Source of the DNA: Nageia nagi
Lineage: Eukaryota; Pinophyta
Direction: 5' to 3'
Length of the DNA stretch: 64,000 nt
Assembly: GCA_050084985.1 (NCBI GenBank)
Contig: JBITNC010000002.1
Span: 14,136,001 to 14,200,000 of the forward strand
Below the pieces are notes generated by a model. It saw only the letters and a list, made by a program, of their open reading frames with translations, was not told the origin of the DNA and did not search any database. This document shows positions 57,800-64,000 of this stretch, one piece after another. Both the position numbers and the translations under genes were made by a program. Every line of letters begins with the position of its first letter. Within the stretch, counting starts at the first letter, position 1.

Positions 57800-59149
57800 A
57801 TCAAGAAATCCTTTGTTCAACCTAAAGTTGGGTTGATATTTCTTGATTTGATGTAGAGTTAATTGCTTTCTATTCGTTATATCTTATTCAATGAGTTTCT
57901 CTCTAACGTCTCTTAGGGATGGTATCCCTACATGTCTTTATCCAACATTTATATTTTTTTAGACTTTAGTATATTTCTTGTTGGGATTCCAATTTGGCCT
58001 TTTTGTTGTGTTGCTGTTTCTTGACTATGTGCATTCCTTGCTTTTTTGGTCACCCTTATTATTTTTTCTCTATTTTTCCCTTCCGCAACTTCCATATTTG
58101 TTGTCTTATCTTTTGAAAAATATGTATTATAATTTGTTTCTTCTTTTTCTATTCCTTCTATAATTGATAGCACTGCATAGGGGTTTATTGTGGTTGATTT
58201 CATTCATTGAACTTCTTTTGAAGTTAACTATTTTTCTAACATGGTTCATTTTATTTGCATTTTTGATGTATTCTTCTAATTTTTTTCTATTTTTTGTTTC
58301 TAAACTGATTTCCACCCATTCTTTTTATGTTATCTTGAGACTCCATTTTATTTTTTTCTTTTTCTCTCCTTTCTTCATCCTTCCTTTTCTTTTTTGGGCA
58401 ATCCTTTGCATAGTGCTCATAACTCTTATAAATTTTGCATTATATTAGTAGATTTTCATATGCAATTGGTTGCATCCATTCTCTTCCATCCTCTATTTTA
58501 AATTTTATCTCATTCATCATAGGTTTAAAAATATCTAAATTAACCACAAATCTTGCATCTGTGAACTTAAGTTTTAATCTTGTTGATCGCTCAATTGGGA
58601 TAAGGGTTCCAATTACTTTTACAATTTTGGCTATAACACATGGATGCCAACAAGATGGGTGAAGTTCAAGTAGTGAGACACATGTTGGAATGAGGTTAAA
58701 ATTTTCACTTTCAAGGGATAAAATTTTCTCCCATTACTTGATGACTAAACCTTTCTTCCCAAGAAACCATGGACCCATCTCTATCACTTTTTGTAGGTTT
58801 TCATCAAATTGAAAATTGAATAACAAAAATTCTCTTGGAAGTGCAACTAGGGATACCCATCCTTTTGTGCTCCATATTATTTTCATCCAACTTCGAATCA
58901 TATCTAGAGGGGGTCGTACCCCACAAAGTGACCAATAAGGGATGATTTTAGCCCCTTCTCTTCCTTCTCTATTATACTTTTTGAAATCAAAATACTAACC
59001 TCATCATTAGAGAATTCAATCTCTAGTACCATCTCGATTTCCTCCTCTACGAATGGTTTTTCTTGCATCAATATGGCTTTCCATTCCTTGGAGAGATTTG
59101 GATTAGGTAGTAATCTTAATTTGTTCATTACATTTTGAATATAGTTCAA
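57800..59149 (-). pseudogene. DUF4283 plus zinc knuckle protein (LINE ORF1-like)
   Basis: The minus-strand order is complete for the N-terminal domain: KSSLIGHFVGYDPL, MIRSWMKIIWSTKGWVSLVA, LPREFLLFNFQFDENLQKVI, GPWFLGKKGLVIK and RSTRLKLKFTDARFVVNLDI. A knuckle remnant with KSYEHYAKDCP follows at about 58390-58430, then a basic tail with several frames (57949-58315). Stops and shifts break it into pieces. No endonuclease or RT follows to the left, so it is either a 3'-truncated L1-type element or a captured DUF4283 gene within V. It is better preserved than the 2.3-2.9 kb relic and belongs to a different subfamily. Confidence 0.75.
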
Positions 59150-59289
59150 CTACATTTTGATAAGATTATAGCTTCACTAAGTTATAATTTGCTTAATAAA
59201 ATCCTATCGCACTTCTAAAATAATTCGCCTGTACTTTTGCTACTCTACACTTACCCTTTTATTAGGCCATTTCATGCTTCTATTATATT

Positions 59290-61300
59290 TCACTCGTGGT
59301 CTTGATAATTTATTGGCTTATCTATGAAATCCTTAATGATATTTCTTAGAAGCTTGCAATTTCTTGTTAGGTGTCCTAGTGTCCTATGATAATTATAAAA
59401 TTCCTCCTATTTATAATTTTTAGGCAAATCATTAGGAAAATGAGGTGGAACAAATGGTGGAAGCTCAATAAAGTTTTCTTTCAATAACACATTAAGAATA
59501 TTATCAGTGGTATTAATCAATTTTGTAAATTTCCTTTAAAGTTTATTATTTCTTTTATTAACATTATACACTTCAAGTTTCATATTACTTTTAGGAGTTT
59601 TCATTTTCTTTTCATATGTTTAAGTTTTTTTATTATGCATATCATACAATTTCTTTATGCAAGCCTCTTTTTAAAATAAAACATCCATCATTTCACCTAA
59701 TGTTATATCATGATTAGAGAAAATTAATAACTTATATACAAGAAATAAAACATTTACAAATGTATCTTTCAAATCTTGCTTAGACATAGTGATCTTATTA
59801 GCAACTTGTTATCATATTTTTATAAAATCAAACAAAGATTGGTTAGGCAATTGCTTAATTTTACATAAATATTTGAATTGAATTTTTTTAGCAATATTGT
59901 ATCTAATATATTTCAAAAATTGATGTATCAAATCTTCATTTTTATCAATGCTCTTTTTAGGAAAAAGAAAATACCATTTCAATGCATCATCTTTCAAACT
60001 GTGCAAAAATAATTTAGTAAGGATATCTTTATCATGCATATATTTTATAGCTTCTTTTGAAATTTTCTAACATGCATCTTTGGATCTTGCAAACTATCAA
60101 ATTTTGTAAATTTAGTACTCTTTTTACTAGTAAGTACTTTAGAAACAATTCTATTAGTCAAAGGACACTTCAAACAAAACAAAAAATCATCTTCAACATC
60201 ATTAAGCAATTATTTTTCTAATTTATTTATTCTTTTCTCAATATAATTTGGGATTACAAGGGTTTGAGTTTGAACAATAGGTACACTAGCTATTGAGGGT
60301 TGTGAAGGGGTTTGAAGTGGAACATTGTTAATTTGAGAGGCAAATTTATTTGCATTTCTAGGCTCTTTTTCTTGTAATAAAACAAATGGTCCAATTCTAT
60401 TTACCCTTTCATGATCAAATTTATCAAGCAATTTTATCATAAACTCTAATTGTTTCTTAGAAGTAGCTTTATAAAAGGATGTGGTCTCTTGAGCATCTTG
60501 AAGGATTTCTAATTTAATATTATGTTTCTCTTGTGACCAATTAAGATGATGCTTATAAGCATTATTACTAATGATAACAAGTTGTTCTCTAATTTTTAAA
60601 TCAGGATCTTTATCTTGCAAAATACCCTTACCTTTAGAAAGCATACCTATTTTGAAATGGTTAGGTTTGAGGATTAGGTACTCTTAATCTTTATTTTTTC
60701 TTTTTGTACCATCATCCTCAACATTCACTTCACTTAGAGGCTTCGTTACATCCTAGTAGTCCCCTTGACTCGAAGGTTTCATAGCATCAACATCCACACC
60801 ATTAATGATGTGTGTGCAAGTTGGCATGCCATTGGTGGTGTCTTGATTAATACAAGAAACCCTCCATCTTGATGAACTTGCATTTTCATAAAAAAATAAA
60901 CTATCCAATGATTGCAAAACTGCAGAGTTCTCTTTTAATAATTCATAATTTGTTAGAATATTAATAACATTTTCAACATTATGGGTAAGAAAATATTTCA
61001 ACTTTACCTTATCAAATAGTAATTGCTTAATAGATCAAATATGGTTAGAAATTTTATCTAACTCTTCAATTTCAACATTACTATTAGAAGTATCATCATG
61101 ACTATTCAAACTCACAGTTTCAAATTCAGAATGATCAATATTTGTATTAAATATATTAGGAGTTTCATATATAATATCAATTTTCTTGCTAGAGCTAGTA
61201 GATTCTATATCATTATGTGCATAGCGTTCCATATGGTTATCAAGATGAGGTTGTTGTAGAGTTAAGTCAAGGTTATGCCTAACACTTATTTAGATATCAT
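59290..61300 (-). pseudogene. V gag
   Basis: Several minus-strand frames join into one gag. The N-terminal part includes DPDLKIREQLVIISNNAYKH and DKFDHERVNRIGPFVLLQEK (60210-60644). The core at 59812-60039 reads MHDKDILTKLFLHSLKDDAL, KWYFLFPKKSIDKNEDLIHQ and FLKYIRYNIAKKIQFKYLCK, the retrotransposon gag fold. A knuckle-like EEFYNYHRTLGHLTRNCKLL lies near 59350-59420, the form found ahead of the protease in Tat/Athila elements. Further left the DUF4283 relic begins instead of protease and RT. Two more minus-strand frames (60753-61001, 61035-61232) belong to the N-terminal region. Confidence 0.78.
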
Positions 61301-61503
61301 TAAAATGGACCTTATTGTTAGAGACTCAATTTTTTTCTACATTTAAATCGATTTTTGAAACATAGGTATAATAAACCCTAGTTTTATCTTTTTCTCTAGC
61401 TATTATTCAAAGAGCTTTAGGTAGAGGAATGAATAATAACAAAAACAAATTCATGAATTTTTAGAAATGATGCACAAGATCAAGATCTAGGTGTGTAAAA
61501 ATA

Positions 61504-61515
61504 TCAGGTTCACCA
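61504..61515 (-). promoter_or_regulatory. V primer binding site
   Basis: The minus strand reads TGGTGAACCTGA three bases after the 5' LTR. It begins with the required TGG but is not the initiator-Met type; I cannot name the tRNA. Confidence 0.55.
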
Positions 61516-61518
61516 AAA

Positions 61519-62250
61519 TGTAGGCCTTAAATTATGTAATTATGAATAAACATAATTAAATAAATGATGTACAATATACAATTGAATATACAATAGAAAC
61601 TATATCAGATTGCAACATGTATACATGAAAAGCATGCATCTGATATGAAGTATGTGTACAATCTTCAAAAGTAGATAATAATAAACCTTCAAAGGATGGG
61701 GATTGGACTCAAGATAAGCTCACAACAAATCTTTGAAAGAGTGAAGCAATGAATTGACCACTAAAACCCAAAACTCCTGATCTACACGATGCATGATGCT
61801 GACAATGTAGAAGCAAAACACTGTTGACTACATGGATGCAGATGATTAATGTTATACATAAGAGAAAAAAAGTTCAGAGTTTAGAGTATAACAAATTTTG
61901 AAGATAGGTAGCATCCAGAGATACCATTACAATTTACAACCACATATTAGAGTTCTTTATCATATTAAAAGAGTTTTGATTTATGGATATCAACCTATTC
62001 CACTCATATTTATATCCTACAAAGGACATAGAGAGGAATGAGGTCAAATTATAGCAATAATGATAGTCTTTGCTATATTTAAGATAACTTAAAATATGAA
62101 CCATGGTAAATGATATTGCATTAGTCTTACCATATGGTATTGCATTGTAATATTAACTTTATCTTGATTTATGTATTACTTCCATTAATTACTCAAAAAG
62201 TCTAAATATAATTTATTAAATAAATAATAAATCATTTTTAGGCATCTACA
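61519..62250 (-). repeat. V 5' LTR
   Basis: 732 bases with intact ends (plus strand TGTAGGCC ... GGCATCTACA) and a short terminal inverted repeat. Best preserved of the three family copies. Confidence 0.9.
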
Positions 62251-62255
62251 AATAT
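62251..62255. other. V target-site duplication, right copy
   Basis: AATAT, against GATAT at 27265-27269. Confidence 0.72.
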
Positions 62256-64000
62256 CAAATGTCGATATGCTTGCTCATGTTGTGAAACACTAGATTCTTA
62301 GTTATAACAATGGTGCTGACATTATCACAATGAATGGGAATGGGTAGAGGAGGGCCCAAACCTAGGTATTCAAATAACTAAGTCATACAAATGGCTTAAT
62401 TGCAAGTAAAGGAGGCAATCATGTCTTCTACTTTAGCAGTAGAAAGAGCAACAATTTATTGCTTCTTACCACTTCATGAGATAAGAGGTATGGAAAAGAA
62501 GAAAGCATAGCTAGAGGTACTTTTCCTATCATCAATACTTCTAACCTAATCAACATTCATGTAGGCTTCAAGGATGTCAAAACCAAAGGATTTACATCAT
62601 AGACCAAAGAATTTGGTACCATTGACATACTAAAGGATCCTCTTGGCTACTTTCCAATGAGATTCATGTGGAGAGTGCATTAATCATGCCATAAGGTTAA
62701 CTAGTGTATACATGATGTTCGATTGAGTTATGGTGAGATAAATCAAACCACCAACAAGAGATCAATACAGGGTGGCATCAACAAGAGGATTAGAATCCTC
62801 TGTTATGAGTTTTGTACCAATAACTACTAGAATATTAATAGGTTTGCAATCCTTCATAGAAAATTTGATAAGCATGTTATCAACATACTTATACTGAGTG
62901 ATGAATATGCCATAGTATGATTGCTGCACTTCCATCCTAAGAAAATATTTCATGTCATACAAATCACTCATTTCAAACTCCTTAATCATGGTACTTTTGA
63001 ATATATGCATCATGTAAGAGGAAGTTCTCATGTGATAATATCATCAACATACAAATAGATGATGATGAAATCATGGCCAAATAGCTTAGTGTACAAGGTA
63101 GATTCCATAGAGCACCTTTGATAATCATTCAAATGGAAGTGGGTTTCAATTCGATAGTACCAAGATCTTGGTGCCTTCTTGATCCCATAAAGAGATTTCC
63201 TCAATTGTTACACTTTATCTTCATAGCCAAAAATTATGAATCTTTAGGGTTGATTCACATATGCTTCTTCCCTTAAATATTCATTGAGGAAGGTCAACTT
63301 GTTATCCATTTGGTACAAACTAAGAACAAGATGTGATGCAAGAGTAAGAAAAAAGTAGACTATCTCAAGTATGGAAATTGGTGCAAATGTCTCTTCATAA
63401 TCAAGCTAAACATAGTGCTTAGACACTAGTCAGGCCTTATGTTTAGCAATACTACCATCAACATTATGCTTAAGCTTATAAATCCATTTGACTCTAATAA
63501 CATTCTAGTTTTTTAGAGGAGGGAAAAGCTCCCAAGATTCATTCTTCTATATTTGTTTAATTTCATTCTCTATGGCCTTTTTCTAATATTCACTTGTAGT
63601 AACTTCTTTGAAGTTGTAAGGTTCAATAAGAGAAGAGGAAATCAAGGTATATTTGGTGATTTGATCACCCCCCCTTACTTGTTATCAGGTCACTCTTCTA
63701 CTAAAATCCTTGTCCATCATTTGGGATTCTGGATGATCTTTAGGAATCCTTCTTTTTGGAAGAAGTTGAAACCATAGGGAGGTTGGCTTGTTGAGGTTGA
63801 AGAGGTTGGTTAGGCTATAATGGCTAATCTAGATCATTTGAAGTGGAATCCTCAATCATTGGAGTGATTTTGAGGAGATCAATATCATTTTTATAGGTTC
63901 TCCCTTCATGAAAGATCACATCCCATATGATATGTAGCTTTAGGAAAACTGGATCATAACACTGATAGGATTTGGACTCATCAAAGTATCCCATAAAGAT
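62256..64000 (-). pseudogene. W: copia pol (integrase end, RT, RNase H), runs off the window
   Basis: Reading leftward on the minus strand: MGYFDESKSYQCYDPVFLKL near 63990 (end of integrase), then RT with GHDFIIIYLYVDDIIT, its YVDD box at 63040-63051. The open frame 62762-63031 gives FKSTMIKEFEMSDLYDMKYF, LRMEVQQSYYGIFITQYKYV and SNPLVDATLY. RNase H (PLPIPIHCDNVSTIVITKN, HNMSKHIDI) stops at the V insertion and continues at 27264. Stops are frequent. Its 5' part and 5' LTR lie beyond the right edge. Confidence 0.88.

Larger units (their letters stand above)
27270..62250 (-). mobile_element. V: LTR retrotransposon with gag and antisense PMD gene, hugely expanded by nested insertions
   Basis: Its 5' LTR (minus strand) is 61519-62250 and its 3' LTR 27270-28026. 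A primer site (TGGTGAACCTGA, 61504-61515) and a polypurine tract (28027-28045) lie at the correct inner ends. Subtracting element X leaves about 10.6 kb. It contains a minus-strand gag (59290-61300), a DUF4283 relic (57.8-59.1 kb), and a PMD gene on the opposite strand (30.3-30.6 plus 55.0-56.3 kb). No pol motif was found in the remaining interior. It is therefore non-autonomous or has lost pol. The gag type with a 'YHRTLGH..RNC' knuckle suggests the Tat/Athila branch of Ty3/gypsy. Confidence 0.8.

Overview
The window is plant nuclear DNA made almost entirely of old, decayed, nested retrotransposons. It is very AT-rich. Every pol-type reading frame is broken by stops and frameshifts, and the RNA-editing-type PPR fragments, plant LTR elements primed by initiator tRNA-Met, plant mobile domain (PMD) and DUF4283 sequences exclude bacteria, fungi and animals. 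The density and age of the LTR elements, with few solo LTRs, suggest a large-genome plant; a gymnosperm is my guess, not a demonstration. No CRISPR array, rRNA or functional tRNA gene was seen.

Layout, left to right. 0-3 kb: PPR gene fragments, a TG microsatellite and a DUF4283/zinc-knuckle (LINE ORF1-like) relic. 3.9-4.2 kb: an isolated GC-rich island. 4.5-4.9 kb: two tandem tRNA-derived SINE-like units. 5.3-8.5 kb: leader and gag of a Ty3/gypsy element. 8545-14638: element E1, a plus-strand LTR element with 1.5-kb LTRs whose 3.1-kb interior shows a protease and no RT, RNase H or integrase. 15.1-17.9 kb: an RNase H fragment followed by gag and the tail of a protease. 18403-26212: element G3, a structurally complete Ty3/gypsy element (gag-PR-RT-RH-IN-chromodomain-like tail) whose 5' LTR is split by a solo LTR with a perfect 5-bp target duplication.

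The right-hand 38 kb can be read as one set of nested insertions. Copia element W (minus strand) is cut in its RNase H region: its end lies at 26.2-27.3 kb and its RT at 62.3-64 kb. Into it went element V (27270-62250, minus strand, flanks GATAT/AATAT), which has a gag gene and an antisense PMD gene but no visible pol. Into the PMD gene went copia element X (30625-54980), flanked by GTTAA on both sides; the PMD reading frame continues across the gap. Inside X lie two diverged copies of the copia pol-3' LTR section, separated by about 12 kb that holds a short gag-protease LTR element F (41573-45424, minus), a Pack-type inverted-repeat element carrying PPR fragments (46984-47805), and a two-exon isochorismatase/nicotinamidase-like gene (48028-48977).

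The only sequence that looks like a recently functional cellular gene is the isochorismatase-like gene. Its exons are open and GC-rich, but a frameshifting deletion at the end of exon 1 and a replaced catalytic lysine argue that it is now a pseudogene. Coordinates of LTR ends are read by eye from paired repeats; identities were not computed.
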